A stretch of DNA of 64,000 nucleotides from Hydractinia symbiolongicarpus. Taxonomy: Eukaryota > Cnidaria > Hydrozoa > Anthoathecata > Hydractiniidae. Below the pieces are notes generated by a model. The model searched no databases and had not been told where the DNA came from. It saw only the letters and a program-made list of their open reading frames with translations. Positions 1 through 11,969 of the stretch are shown here, piece by piece. Both the position numbers and the translations under genes were made by a program. The DNA lies in contig NC_079889.1 of assembly GCF_029227915.1 (NCBI RefSeq), forward strand, positions 4,588,001-4,652,000, in the 5' to 3' direction. Each line of letters begins with the position of its first letter. Position 1 is the stretch's first letter.

Positions 1-1857
1 AGGTTCCTTAAAAAATATAAGCTCATTGTGTTTTAAGGAAAAAAAATTAAAATCTGATTTTAGAATGAAAACAGAAAAACAAACAAACTTTATTAGAAAA
101 ATCTGCCTAACATTGATATGTAAAACCAAGCAGGTTTGATAATACACTTCATAACACCGGTACTCCAAATTCTACTTGCAGTGCTGAAAAATTACCAGTG
201 TTGGTGCATTAAAAAGTTTCAATCACCAAGCGCCACTTGGGATTTTTGGTCTTAATATGGAAATGTCATTTAGCACCTCAAAGTAAAAATATAGCATTAC
301 AAAAACTTTTCTGTTTTTTCATAACGCAACGACACCCTAATAACGTTCTATGCTGCTGCTGCCATTTTTTTGGTTTAGTTTTTTGGTATATAGCACTCTA
401 TAAAACATCTCCAGTCAACAGTAATAAAGGTACACAAAGTAATTCCGTTTTTTCATTTCAACTTTAGTGTCTTAAGACAAAATCCTTGGTCTTAATATAG
501 GTCGCTAAGGATGACATTAAAATGACACAAGTACTTTCATGTAATATTTTGTCAACTTTTCAAATTGTTCCAAATGCCTAGTTGTAGCCACTTGCTTAGA
601 TTTTCATCCAAATCTCAGTTTCAGTTTCAGCTTCTCACAACTCATAAAATTTGCATTTGTGCTTTATGTTGGTCAATAGTGAAAAGTTGTTACACAAACA
701 AAAAACCTTGATAATATTCGAGTGCGTGGAATGCATACCAAACCAAATAAAAAATCCAATATATATTCATGCAAAAGTACATAACACACATCAACAATAT
801 GATGATTTTTAATATTTTATGTCGTTGGTTACGACCGACCAGTAGAAAAGACCAGTTTCGTATATACACTTTTAAAAAAACCTGATCAATACCCCTAAAA
901 ATATTTAAATGTATCACTCTTGGGTCCCAATTGAGCTCCCCCCCCTCTTATTAGGACCCCTGTTTGTTAATTCGACTTCTTCTGCTAAGCGCAGGAACCA
1001 CATCTGATTGGCTGAAGTCAAGTAATATATATATCGTCATGTGACAACTATAACAAAAATTGCCAACAACATCAAGTAGCTACTATGAAAATGATAATAA
1101 TTTCACCCCAGACTTGGCTAAACCAACTCCACAAGTTTTTTTCCAACATTTTGTGAAGTTTGTAATGTTTAATCTTTTTTTTTATTTATGATTTCATGGG
1201 ATTTAGAATTAGATTACAACCACACCATCGACGTGAACAGAATCTGAAAAAATAAGGAACCATTAAGCAATATCAGCACCCAACGATTTTTATCTTCTGA
1301 ACAAATTCAACAAAGGTATGTAACACGTTGTTAAAATCATCAATCGATCCACAAAACCAACCATTTTTTTATTATAATTTTCAGGTTAAAATTTCCTTTT
1401 TGATAAAAACATGTGTCTAGTATCTAAAAACAACTGTCCATAGAATAAAAATATATGAATAAAATCAAAAATACATTTTTCCAAATTAGTCTCATCCCTA
1501 CACTCATCTACACCGAACACTTTTGAACTTTTTTTAAATATTTTTTCCCAATCTTATGGTCAATAAATTTTTTTAGATATAGTAAAGTTGTCCGGGTTCC
1601 CTCGATTTCCTCGACTCTTTTTTATGGATATATATATATAATTTATAACAATGTAGAGATAGTATAGGCTTAACAGATGCAGAATTGTTCACACAATTAT
1701 ATCGATATTTTGTTTTGTGTGATTTCTTATTGACTTCGACTTATGCTTTTCCAGTTTGAAAAAGAAAGCTTTGCCGTTGCTAATAAGAAAATATTCAGGT
1801 TCAAAATTAAGATTTTTGGTGTTAGTCAGAAATAATCCAAGAAAAACAGTGTACATA

Positions 1858-1916
1858 AATAAACAAAACAAAACAAAATAAACAAAACAAAACAAAACAA
1901 AAAAGAAACATAAGAA
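1858..1916. repeat. AAAAC-type microsatellite
   Basis: Tandem AAAAC/AAAAT pentamers, slightly imperfect, in otherwise non-coding DNA. The reverse strand gives a Phe/Leu/Cys-rich open frame that is an artefact of the repeat. Confidence 0.8.
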
Positions 1917-2475
1917 ACAAATACAAGAACTTGACACAGAATTTTTTTTTTTTTTTGATGTAACGGTTAGTAAAAAGTTTGATCATTTTATATGAAAAGC
2001 AATTCTAACTACTAATTTATTGACGCATTCCCTCAATATTTTGCTTATGTCAGCGATTTATGTTCATCTCTTTCACTTCCAAGAAAACAACTGCTTATTA
2101 CCTCGTACTTGTAAGCATGACCTGTAAAATTTCAAGATCGAACAGTTATTATTGTGGTTGGGAAAGATGGCCATCTTGAATTCCTTTCATAAATAGTCTG
2201 GACGCGCCGGGATTAAACTTTTCTCATTAAGAAATAATTATTCCTTAACGTACACTCTTGTCTCGATCGCGTATTGCCTGCCTTGAACTTCATACGAATT
2301 ATATAAAATGTAAGTTAAAAAACAAAATATCATCATAGAAGGTATATATATGTTTGTTTTGATTTAATTAAATTTACTGTTTTTTTCTTCCAAAAATAAA
2401 AGTTCAATAAACAAATCAAAAACGGCCATTTTTGATTTTTGTTAAAAAAAAATATATATGTATGTGGTACTTCTT

Positions 2476-2481
2476 GTTTAT
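2476..2481 (-). promoter_or_regulatory. polyadenylation signal AATAAA
   Basis: On the minus strand the TAG stop of the EGLN-like frame is followed at once by AATAAA. This is a very short 3' UTR arrangement that supports the frame being, or having been, an expressed gene. Confidence 0.5.
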
Positions 2482-2482
2482 T

Positions 2483-3256
2483 CTAGACTAAAGAATCAAA
2501 ATACCAAGAAGTCAAGGAGAAAATATTTCGGTTGCAGGGTAGCGTTTCTTTCATGATTCGTCGATCTGACCAGTGAATAAAAGCGCGATTGTATTTAGGT
2601 TCCAGATCAACGTATTTTGTATTATTTTTAATGTAACATCGAAATATTCCGCCATCTTTAGTTACGTCATAGTCTTTGTTACAAAAATAAATAACTGTCA
2701 GAAGTCTACCATTATTATTTGGATTGTCAATGTGATGTTTGTAACCAAACGATTTGGCGGGAAAGTACGACAATTGAGTGTGTGATTTATGCGTAACGCG
2801 TGTGCGATTTTTCAGTAACGAGCTAACAAGTATGTTAAAAGTAAAGTTTAATGTGTTTATACTTGCACATAATTTTTCACTGCCATTTAACCAGCAAATT
2901 AAATCGCTACGAAAAGTATTAATTTTGTTGTCTTCTTCACCATATTTTCCAGCATCCTCTAATAAGCCAGGAATAAGTGACAAGGCTTCACATTCTAAAC
3001 AAACTTTTCTGCTATCTTCATCTGAGAGAAAGTTATCCATAACACAGAAACCAAAATCATCCATGGCGAGTTGTAAGTATTCTATAAGCAGCTCACGAGA
3101 GCAATTCACTTCTTTCATGTTAACTAAAAATGGTTGAGAACTTTGTTTAGCTGAGGAGGTTTCTTTGATCTTATTTACAACGTCATCTGAAGTATATTCA
3201 ACAAGAACTTCGGACAGAAGCGTATCACCAATATCCAGGAAACTTTTATCTTCCAT
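2483..3256 (-). CDS. EGLN/HIF prolyl hydroxylase-like protein, probably catalytically dead
   Basis: A 257-residue intronless frame from the ATG at 3256. An upstream TTG is open but is not a credible start. Residues about 55-254 align throughout with the EGLN (PHD1-3) double-stranded beta-helix dioxygenase domain: the N-terminal helix and FGFCVMDNFL strand, FRSDLICWLNG, the HxD iron motif H175-I-D177 inside HHIDNPNNNGR, the CNKDYDVTKDGGIFR segment, the LEPKYNRAFIHWSDRR strand and the closing SWYFD. Active family members use the HxD pair plus a distal His as iron ligands and an Arg for 2-oxoglutarate. Here the distal His position is K236 and the Arg position is I245; a conserved active-site Tyr is F165. 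There is no MYND zinc finger. I infer a pseudoenzyme that may bind HIF-like peptides or regulate partners, or a decaying paralogue, although the frame is intact. Family assignment is firm; loss of activity is inference. Confidence 0.85.
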   Translation of the reverse strand: MEDKSFLDIGDTLLSEVLVEYTSDDVVNKIKETSSAKQSSQPFLVNMKEVNCSRELLIEYLQLAMDDFGFCVMDNFLSDEDSRKVCLECEALSLIPGLLEDAGKYGEEDNKINTFRSDLICWLNGSEKLCASINTLNFTFNILVSSLLKNRTRVTHKSHTQLSYFPAKSFGYKHHIDNPNNNGRLLTVIYFCNKDYDVTKDGGIFRCYIKNNTKYVDLEPKYNRAFIHWSDRRIMKETLPCNRNIFSLTSWYFDSLV

Positions 3257-3470
3257 TTTGCTTTCAATCAAAGAAATATAACCTCAGCTTTTGAATGTCA
3301 GCTATTTCTCCATTTGCAAATCAGGCTTGCCATCTTGGGTGAAAATATTTTTCATGTATGCTTCTTCTTCTTCCAAGCCTTCTTATGCAAGCAACATCTC
3401 ATTGCGAAGATCTGAGTGAAAATAAACGTTTTTGTTTACTACTACTCCATTCTAACCTTGCACAATTATG

Positions 3471-3478
3471 TGACGTCA
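3471..3478. promoter_or_regulatory. CRE/ATF-type palindrome TGACGTCA
   Basis: A full CRE palindrome about 215 bp upstream of the EGLN-like start codon. The position suits a proximal promoter element, but a single 8-bp match is weak evidence and similar sites occur in repeats elsewhere in this window. Confidence 0.25.
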
Positions 3479-4439
3479 TTTGAACATCCACTTAATGAAA
3501 CCATGGTTGAACCGAAAGCATGATTCGACGCACGATCGATAGGCGACAGACCGTTTTTACATTTTATTCTTTCATCCAGGTGTAAAAAGATAATGTTTTA
3601 TTATTTTTACATATTCTTATTCTGAAGTATTTCAAACATATTTAAAATTTCCAAAAAGAAACGAAACATCTTAAATAAATAAAGTTATAAAGCTTAATAT
3701 AAATTCGGACATCAAAGAAAATCTATTTTAAGACATCTACATCATGGATTCCCATTTAAAAATTTCAGTGTTACGTAGCACGTCTTTCCTTTGTATTAGG
3801 TACAGACATCAAGATACATTTCACTTCGTTAAAGTCGATTTCTTCCCCAAAAACCTTCCAAGCGAGAATGTCTGCGATGAATATCTGGACAAAAACTTTC
3901 GTGTGTGACCCAGCACGTTAAAGTTTGTTTTGACACGTGATCGCTACATCTGTTATGATTGGCTTTAAAGCAACAATTAACTATTAATAATTAATTTAAT
4001 GCGTTTTCATTGGCGTTTACTAAAATTATGCGAACGTCATGTGTAAACGTCATAATTTTCGGCAACACTTCTTAAATTATGTAAAGATGAAAGTACATAA
4101 TGGCGGAAACATAAACATAAACAACCAATCTCGTTCCTATACCTTTACGGCGTTTTAATTAGTTTCGGGATAAAAAGCGCAAAAGAATTAAATTATTTTC
4201 AAAAAGATTATTTTTTGAAGAGACTTAGGCTCTTGAATATTTTCTAATAGCAACTTGTTTATCAAGGCTAAAAAATAGTTCTAAGTGTCCTATCATAATT
4301 ATTTTTGTGAGTGAAATGGCCCTCGCACCAATATTAAGAAATTTCAAAATGCATTGGGTGCACTATACCGAAACCCTGGTTAGAAGTCGTACTAAATCAT
4401 TTTGTGTGCAGATCTAACGATCCAGCCAAAAAGAGAAAC

Positions 4440-4540
4440 AGAACTTTTACACATTATTTTTACACATTTTTAAACAATATTTTCACACGTTTTTACACAT
4501 TATTTTTACAAATTATTTTTACACATTATTTTTACATAGT
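4440..4540. repeat. Short tandem repeat, TTTTTACACATTA-like units
   Basis: Several imperfect copies of an approx. 13-18 bp AT-rich unit in tandem. No coding potential. Confidence 0.6.
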
Positions 4541-5540
4541 TATTAACGGTAGTAGAAGACTCTCTACTCAGGCTGTTTTTACATGTACGAAATAAATTAA
4601 ACGCTACTTCGTCCCCACGGCGAGATTGTTAGAACAAGGGAAGTTTTATAATGCCCACAAATAGTGGACATTTCCAGTCTGCGGTGCCAGGCCTATTTCC
4701 TCTCGCCATCCGAGATTATCAGAAAGAGAAAAAAGAGCCCTGGGAGCGAGGTTGCCGAGAACCCTTAATTAAAGTGAGATAAACTTTGTAAGAATATGGA
4801 AACATTTTATTTTGTTGTGTGTTGTTAAAGAAAAGTCATTAATTATCAAAATGCTCCTTTTTGCTCACGATGCAAATTCCTCTTTAAAAGATGGAGATCA
4901 ATTTTGCCAAGAATAATAACTGTACAATTATTTTTTTGTCTTTATCAAGGCGGGATGTTCTTATTGTTTGCTGTGTCAATTTTTGTCAAAAAACACACAT
5001 TACAAAACAAAACGCAATAACAGAGCGCTCTTGTTTGTTCAAAATAACTCTACAAAGCTTTATTTTGAAATCCTACAGTACTACTAAAATAATTGGCAAA
5101 AACCGGTCGGTAAAAGTTGTTTCGTTCGGTAAAAAATATTCACTGTCACAACATTTAGTCACCATAGTCACTTCGGTCGCTTATCCGTTTAAAAAATCCA
5201 CTGGAATTTGCCCGTCGTACATATTTTGCACAGAGAGAAAGGGTATGATTGATACAGTGCCTGGTGTCCAGGTGTTTAACCTCTTGTCGAGCACTTAGTG
5301 AAGTAAACCAAAGCTCGGTAAAATCAGTATTTTGTACATCCATGTTTGCCTGTTAGCACGAAGTATAGTCTGCGAGAATCTGAAATTAGTCTGCAGCGCA
5401 ATTATTTTGAACACAATAACAGCATGTGGAGTGAAAATAAACAAACCGTACGACTAAACGGAAATTGTGATCATAGAGATACTAAAAGGAGAAAGATATA
5501 CTCTTTTCTCTTTTTGTATATTTATATTGTGACAAACTAC

Positions 5541-5867
5541 TTAAACGCTACTTATACTACAGGGAAAAGGATGGTAATATTCAGAAATCCCAGATCGTCG
5601 ATCGCGGTTAAACATTGTTGCGGTTGTTACATTGCAAACGGTAAAAACTTCTGGCAATATGTTGGAGGCCAAGTCCCTGCCGATTCCCGTTTCGCCGGGC
5701 CTGTTGCTGAGAAGCTTTTCTAGTTTTGGTAACCATTGCTGTAGTTGTATTGTATTCGACGAAACAGTCTGGTAAGCCTTTAAGACGGTACACAGTAAGA
5801 AAAAATTTACCACAAAAATATACTTAAATATAACTTTTTTGCTGACAGCATGAATATAACATTTCAT
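5541..5867 (-). CDS. Unrecognised frame with signal-peptide-like N-terminus (possible first exon)
   Basis: A 108-residue frame from a true ATG at 5867. Residues about 8-31 are basic then strongly hydrophobic (core FVVNFFLLCTVL), as in a secretory signal. The rest is soluble and unlike any family I recognise. A possible splice donor (GTATAAG) lies near its 3' end, so this could be the first exon of a secreted or membrane protein whose other exons I cannot place. It could equally be chance. Function unknown. Confidence 0.2.
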   Translation of the reverse strand: MKCYIHAVSKKVIFKYIFVVNFFLLCTVLKAYQTVSSNTIQLQQWLPKLEKLLSNRPGETGIGRDLASNILPEVFTVCNVTTATMFNRDRRSGISEYYHPFPCSISSV

Positions 5868-6651
5868 GTTATTTATTTATTTTCTTGAAATGCATTAGCA
5901 TTTTTCAAATCACACGCTGTGTTACAAAGAATATCTTTACAAGTCTCTATACAACACTGAGTTTCACTTCCTTTCACATATAACATCGCTGAAAGTGTAT
6001 GCATGTAATACAACCTCTTTCCCAGGACATTTTCCTTTTTGAATAATTTCATAGCGGTTAAAATGTCGCTCCGTGAAGGCTCAGGGGTGAAGAGACTCTG
6101 GGAACGAGCATGCTTCTGACAAATTTATTCGCGTCAATTAAGCCGCTAATTAGTTTGTTTCGATTATAAATTAATTCTCCTCCGCAGTCTATTTATAACA
6201 ATAGCCTTATAAAGCGGGGAAAATATTAGAATTAGGAAGATAAAGCACCTAGGATTAACCTCATCACCACCTCAACACCACCAAGATTTTTAGTCTTATT
6301 TCTATACCGGAACGGCGGGAAAATAATGTCGACTTAGAGCGGGGGTTGCGTCTATATAATATTATGATGTATCCAGTGTACGTAGTTGCAAAAATTTTTT
6401 CCAAAAATGCTGGAAATTCAATTTGTTAAAAAATTGTGTTAAAACAAAGGAAAGTCGTCAACAGTTTCTTGTTTAGTCCTTTTTTCACGATTTTAAAACT
6501 GGCGATTATTTTCTTAAATCACACATTCAGACTCGTGTCATTTTATTATTTTGTCGCAACAGGAACAGCAATGGTAATAGTCAGGTCATTTTTATCTCAC
6601 TGGATCCAAGTTACTGTAATTGCGTGTTCAATTAAATTCAATATACTCCGG

Positions 6652-6750
6652 CAACCTCGTCCCCAGGACTTGTAAGGCTTTTATATTTGGACGGACGGCC
6701 TGAATATAATATAAATATAAAAAGCCTAACAAGTTCTTGGAGCGAGGTTG
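6652..6750. mobile_element. Short hairpin MITE (CAACCTCG ends)
   Basis: Two inverted arms of about 33 bp, beginning CAACCTCGTCCCCAGGACTT on the left and the inverted CAACCTCGCTCCAAGAACTT on the right, separated by an approx. 30-bp AT-rich loop. A short foldback element; related ends occur elsewhere in the window. Confidence 0.6.
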
Positions 6751-7599
6751 TACCCTCCAGTAGTAACTTCCATTGCGTTCTGTAGTTCTTTGATAAGCAG
6801 CTTGAAACCTACTATCGAAATTTATCTTAAAAAGCTTTGGGGAAAAGAACGATGACGACGATGGTGTCGTGTCTTTGTTGAAATAGAACAAAGTGCGGAA
6901 CAAGTTGTGTAGAATGCAGGTGAAATTTCCGGAAACAACTGCGAATATTCCTTATATTGAACACTTACCTACAACGAAAAAGACGGTAAAGGTTACATAA
7001 CTAAACTTCTATATAGCGCACACATTATAGCGGACGTCCTAATTTACACCCCCCCCCCCCCCTCCTTTAAACTTTCCTTAGTGTGGTCATATGAAACTAT
7101 AACTCTAACTTTGGTCGACATTTTACTTAAGACAATAATTAAAACACATATACATGGCCGTTCAGCATTTTTGTTTTTCTTTTAGTAATATTTCGACATC
7201 CTTATTGGAGGTCTTCATCAGACTATACAAAAAGTTGAAACTTAAGAACATGTTTTCCTTTTTCTTTTCGGTTTTAGGTTTATATTCACTAGGACAAACA
7301 AGATTCCTAAGGTTTTTTGTACAATCTTGCTTTTGTTTTACTTTTATGAGCGGAAAAGAGTGAAAGAAGCATGGTATAGCAGGTGTTTTCTTTCCCTAAC
7401 ATCCTAACATCCAGATCAGCAAGACATGTCTAAAGTTGGAAGGAGCTTCTGCGGTTGTTTGCTCCTTTTTGTGTCCATAGTAATGGGAAAACAACTGCCA
7501 GGTTTTCCGTTTTTGTGACTTAGCGTACAAGAACGCCAGTATCAAACAATAAAAAAGGGACGGGAGAACGAGGCTGACTAGCACCAACGCCAGCAGAAA

Positions 7600-7951
7600 G
7601 TAGATAGATGGATAGATGCGCATATTATACATGGATAACCTCACAAATATCGAGGGATATACCCTGTCTATCATTTCCGGGAGGGGACATGACTTAGATG
7701 GGAGTCCTAGAGAATTTGATGTTCATTTTGAGCTACGCAGACTCAATTAGGGACCTCGCTCTGCCGGAAAACTTCCTGCAACATCCGACGGCTCATACAG
7801 TGTACCATCTCCCTCGATGTCTCTCACATGGCTCGGGTTTACCCAGGGCTATTGTAACATTCACTCGCCCATTTTGAATCGTCGCTAGGAGGAATCGAAC
7901 CCTGGTTTCCCGGACAAATCGCGAGAGCTATAACAACTAAGCTACGGAGCC
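7600..7951 (-). mobile_element. tRNA-derived SINE, copy 1
   Basis: Read on the minus strand it starts GGCTCCGTAGCTTAG at 7951. It has an A-box-like TAGCTTAGTTG and a perfect B-box core GGTTCGATTCC about 40 bases later, followed by an approx. 250-bp body. The 3' end runs into a TATC/TCTA simple tail near 7600-7620. The body matches the copies at 11022-11364 and 11970-12181 (for example the AATGGGCGAGTGAATGTTAC-type junction and the GACAGGGTATATCCCTC block). It is not a functional tRNA, because it continues into unrelated SINE body. Confidence 0.8.
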
Positions 7952-8092
7952 TAAACACACGTTAAAAAAGAGAAATAGAAGCCCCACACCTCATGCTAAA
8001 GTTATTTTTGTTTTTATGATTTTCCGAGTTTTATTTTGTAAAAAATAACACTGTCTTTAGTTTTCATGCATTAAATAATCCCGCCTTTCTGA

Positions 8093-8340
8093 CTAACTCA
8101 TCTTTCTGTATTTTGAAATTCTATTTAAATGCTGAAATATTGCGCGAAAAGAAAATGACCGTGTCTCCCCCCTTGCGTTTTGAGGCGCGATATTAAGGAC
8201 GTTATTATTTCCCCGCGTAGGAGAGTCCAAAAGAAGTGCACACCTACGTTCCGATTCATGACGATTTCTACTACTGCTATACGCATGCGCGCCAATCGCC
8301 ATTTTGGATGTGGAAGGCTGGTCGAGGTTTCATGGAAATT
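8093..8340. promoter_or_regulatory. CpG-richer promoter-like patch with NRF1-like and YY1-like sites
   Basis: This patch is visibly richer in GC and CpG than its surroundings. It contains GCATGCGC (NRF1-like core, near 8283-8290) and CGCCATTTTGG (YY1-like, near 8298-8308), a pairing typical of housekeeping-type promoters. It lies 4.4 kb upstream of the CRK start codon and could hold an untranslated first exon. Motif matches only; no initiator or TATA box is evident. Confidence 0.25.
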
Positions 8341-8344
8341 TATA

Positions 8345-11020
8345 AATTTTTAAAACACAAATAAACACTTGCGTCGCCAGGAATCTGTAGCTGTCATGGG
8401 TTATAAGATTAATTAAATGCTTATATCAACCATTCAGCAAAATACCTTTAAATTTTTTTTTCGTAGCTATGACTGTCATGGTTTGTCTGTTTTATTTAAA
8501 AAATACCCGTGTTTACATTTTTATTTAGAAAGTTGTTTCTGTGTCTTGTAAATGTTTTGCACGCACTCATGTTTGTAATAGCCATGGTAACCTGCACTGA
8601 TTTAGTTTTTATGCAGGTGAATTGTGGATTTTTAAAGTCATATCTAGTGCAGAAAATTGTTGTTAGAGGTTGCCAGTATAATTTATACAAATGTATTTGT
8701 TCTCCAACAACTTCCATGCAATCTTTCTTACACATTAATGTGGGAATGTCAAAAAGCCACATAGGCTCAAAATATTGCAGTTTTTTTAAAAAGAGTTTAA
8801 CCTTTCCTCTAAAATTCAAGTCTTCAAATTTTAGGAAGGTTAAACACAAAGGTTTGTTATAAGGGACCATTGGCAATTATGATTCTACCACCCACCAGCT
8901 TTTTGATAATTTTGATTTACCCACTACCCTCTTTTCTCCGTTCAACCTCAGAAATCTTTTATAACCCTCCGCCCTATGCCAAAAATTCTACTATTAGATC
9001 TTTTGTTTTTTATGCTGCAATTCCTTCGATGTTTGACCTCATGATAAATTTGCAGCATATTTAAACCATCAACAAAGAGCAAAAAAGATCTACCAATCAC
9101 AAAAAATCCTGATTCCTGATAATTTAAAAAAGCGCCATTTTGATTGGTTTATTTATTTATCAAAAAGGGACTAGCAATTATTTTCTGCTACCAATCAATC
9201 AAAATATATTTCATTTCTTAGCCGATTGTTGAAAATAACTCTGAGGGATGTCCAATATAAAGTTGCACAAAAATGTAGTGCAGAAAAATGTTTATAGTTG
9301 ACAACTGGTTAAGATAATTGTTATGGCTGATGACTGATTTTAATTTATAAAAGTAGTTATTATTTGTTTCTTTAAAAAAAATATTTTGTTGATATTCCCT
9401 AAAGGTTGGATTCCATCTGGCGTTAAATGATGTTAATTTTTTCGCACTAATTTCTGACCTCAGAGTTAATCATATTGAATTTTTTGCGCAAGGACGTTTC
9501 TATTACAAGTAAACACTCATTTAATTCTTTTTGTTGATGAAATATGTCTACAACATCGAGGAGAACTTTTTTTCTGGCGTTTTATGAGTTGAAATAAAAG
9601 AAGAAGACAAAATCCAAAAAGAGAACGGTCAAGACAGTGAATGTCTTGTAAAACAAGGGCATATGGAAAACATAATCATCCTCTGAAAGAATTAATATAT
9701 AACCTTTTTACCCGCTGTTGTAAAAAAACATTTGTAGAAATAGCCTTTGCATACATTATGCTCAATTCTTTTATACAAAAGTGTGCTAAAGCTAAATCGC
9801 GTTAAAATGTCAAAAAAAATTAGATGTTTGGCCAGCGCTAATTCAAGTTACAATAGGTGTGCTAATTATCCACGTTTCCATTAGGCGTTAAAAAAATTAA
9901 CCACTAATGCCCAATGGAAACTGAGCTTAAAAGTCATAAGCGCCTACATTGTGTGTAATAATGTGTTTTTTAACTGAACTCACCATAAAATTCTCACAAT
10001 GGGTATGTAATTAATTAAAACCTTAGTAAGTATATATATTTACAGTCTGAATTAATAGGCCTACAGGGGCCAAATAACTAAGGAAAAAGTGGTTTTTAGA
10101 AGGTTGTTAACTATTTAATTAATAGATGCATGTACGTATGAACTGATGTATATGTACATTAGAGTAAAAATTATCTTTATGTGAACTTACGTTATATTTT
10201 GATTTCGTCAGACAAGGTTGAGATTATTAAATTGATTAAAAGTTTAACGTTGTTTGATTAATTAAACTGTACATACCTATATTACCAATTACTAGAGGGA
10301 TGTATATATCTTTTAATTAAGTGATTTCATGTTTCCTCCGACTTTTGTCTGACTAAGTCCACGATAAATTCTCCATGAAAAATGTATGTATTAATGTAAT
10401 AGAACCAATAGAAAAAAAAGGAAACAATTGTAACTTTCTTGACACATGACTAATGCAAAAATTGGTGTATTAAGTGGGATAGTTTCACGTTAATAGTAAG
10501 CTTTGTAGTCCCACCCCCGAAGAAGTACAATTATTCGATCCCTTGCGATGTTAATTTCTTAAACAATATATTACACATAAATAGGGTACAGAAGGCTGAT
10601 TACATGCTTACTAGCCTTACCCTACTATTAACAAGTTTATTCAATATATACGGTTATTTAGTTAATAAACAAAGTTTTTTAGGTTGAATACAATGAATTA
10701 GAAAATATATTTCTATTAATTAGAAAGTAATAAGAAACCACAAGAAAGACTAAATTTAAAATGTAGCACGTTATTTAAATGTAATTAATGTGAAAATTAC
10801 AACTAGACTTTAATGATAAAACTAAATTTTCATAGCTCACAACTTACTTGTGATGTAAATTTAGCATTTACAGGGGAATCAAAAAATGTATATATTATTT
10901 TGCAATCTAACAAATAAAAACATCCTAATTAGCCTTTACACATTAACAATAATCTGTAAACAAACCAAAAGTAAGTGAAAAGCTATTATATAAAAATTTC
11001 AGGTAAAAGCACCCCTTGCA
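8345..11020. other. Intergenic, MITE-like remnants
   Basis: No gene recognised. Holds the MITE-like inverted repeat at 9405-9921, several TTAATTAA-rich segments near 10010-10320, and otherwise anonymous AT-rich DNA. Confidence 0.55.
9405..9921. mobile_element. Possible MITE with TTCCAT...GGCGTTAA-type ends
   Basis: The left end carries TTCCATCTGGCGTTAA. The right end, inverted, carries TTCCATTGGGCATTAG, followed in both by a TTAATTTTTT run. The right terminus (9874-9921) is itself an imperfect palindrome starting GTTTCCATTAGGCGTTA. Target duplication not clear. Confidence 0.4.
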
Positions 11021-11021
11021 T

Positions 11022-11364
11022 GGCGCCGTAGATTAGTGGTTATAGCTCTCGTACTTTGTGCAGGAGACCGGGGTTCGATTCCTCTTGACTGCGATTTAAC
11101 ATGGGCGAGTGAATGTTACCATAGCCCAGGATTAACCCAAGCCATGTGAGGGAAATTGGGGAGATGGCACACTGTGTGGGCTGTTGGATGTTGCCGGGAG
11201 TTGTCTAGTAGAGCGCGGGCCCTAATTGGGTCTGTGTAGCTCAAAATGAGCATTAAATACTTTAGGACTCTCCATCTAAGGCATGGCCCCTCCTGGAAAT
11301 AATAGACAGGGTATATCCCTCAATATTTTTGAGGCTAGCCATGTATAATATGCACATCTATCTG
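11022..11364 (+). mobile_element. tRNA-derived SINE, copy 2 (most complete)
   Basis: tRNA-like head GGCGCCGTAGATTAGTGG, A box TAGATTAGTGG at 11029-11039 and B box GGTTCGATTCC at 11072-11082. A body of about 270 bp follows and ends near TGCACATCTATCTGC, again a TATC-like tail. This is the reference copy for the family in this window; the minus-strand copies at 7600-7951 and 11970-12181 share head or body blocks. Any transcription would be by RNA polymerase III from the internal promoter. Confidence 0.85.
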
Positions 11365-11969
11365 CACGCCACAAGCTTCAATAACTTTGTTTGCGCAAGT
11401 GATCCTAAAATATAAAAATTACAAAAGAGGATTTGAAAAGTGAATTCCTTTGCCCCTGTACACCATAAAATTATTTTTAATTTTAATATGTTCCATATTA
11501 ATGTAAATGAACAAGCAAATTATTAGAAAAATAAATTCAGAGTACCAAGTTTGAAAATCAAATTCACCCAGCTAGCCAAACTTTTTGTGGAACTGGGGAA
11601 GCAGGTAATGGCTCAGCTATTATCCCATTTCTCAGAAAATTTAGTGCCTCACATCTTATTGATAATTTTTGTCAGTATTTAGCTATTTTCAGCGCAAATG
11701 TTTATAGGATATTTTTGTACTGTATCTGAAAATTTAATGTCGGTTATAGTATATATGGCTTGTGTTAGCCCATAATGTATTGTATGCTGGAGTTTCCAGT
11801 GAAGCAAAACAATCCATAATTAAATTCAGCTGTATTTTGCCATTGGAAAAGCCATTTTATAACAGCAGCAAAAAATTGTGTTTTACCAAAGCATGCCTGG
11901 GAATTGTGTGTAAGCAAGCCATAATTAATTACTAAGGGGTTCATTTGTTATAATTTTAGATATATTTAG

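Larger units (their letters stand above)
1..2482. other. AT-rich intergenic region, no gene seen
   Basis: No reading frame in this stretch resembles a known protein, and the longest open frames are short and low-complexity. It holds an AAAAC-type microsatellite near 1858-1916 and short AT dinucleotide runs near 1027-1036 and 1629-1643. Nothing else is recognisable by eye. Confidence 0.6.
3480..7590. other. Intergenic, repeat fragments only
   Basis: No confident gene. It contains a short tandem TTTTTACACATTA-like repeat at about 4440-4540, ends of a CAACCTCG-type MITE family near 4738-4755 and 6091-6107, a hairpin MITE at 6652-6750, and a C homopolymer near 7047-7062. One minus-strand open frame (5541-5867) with a hydrophobic N-terminus is listed separately. 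Confidence 0.55.

Noticed and set aside
3257-3271. Five-residue N-terminal extension of the EGLN-like protein
   Set aside because: It would need a TTG start; the first ATG is at 3256.
7860-7951. Apparent functional tRNA gene
   Set aside because: The A- and B-box-like sequence continues into a SINE body shared with two other copies; the head does not fold convincingly as a complete tRNA.
8496-8876. Long open frames on both strands near 8.5-8.9 kb
   Set aside because: Overlapping frames on opposite strands, hydrophobic and Lys/Phe-rich translation typical of AT-rich DNA, no similarity to any family I recognise.
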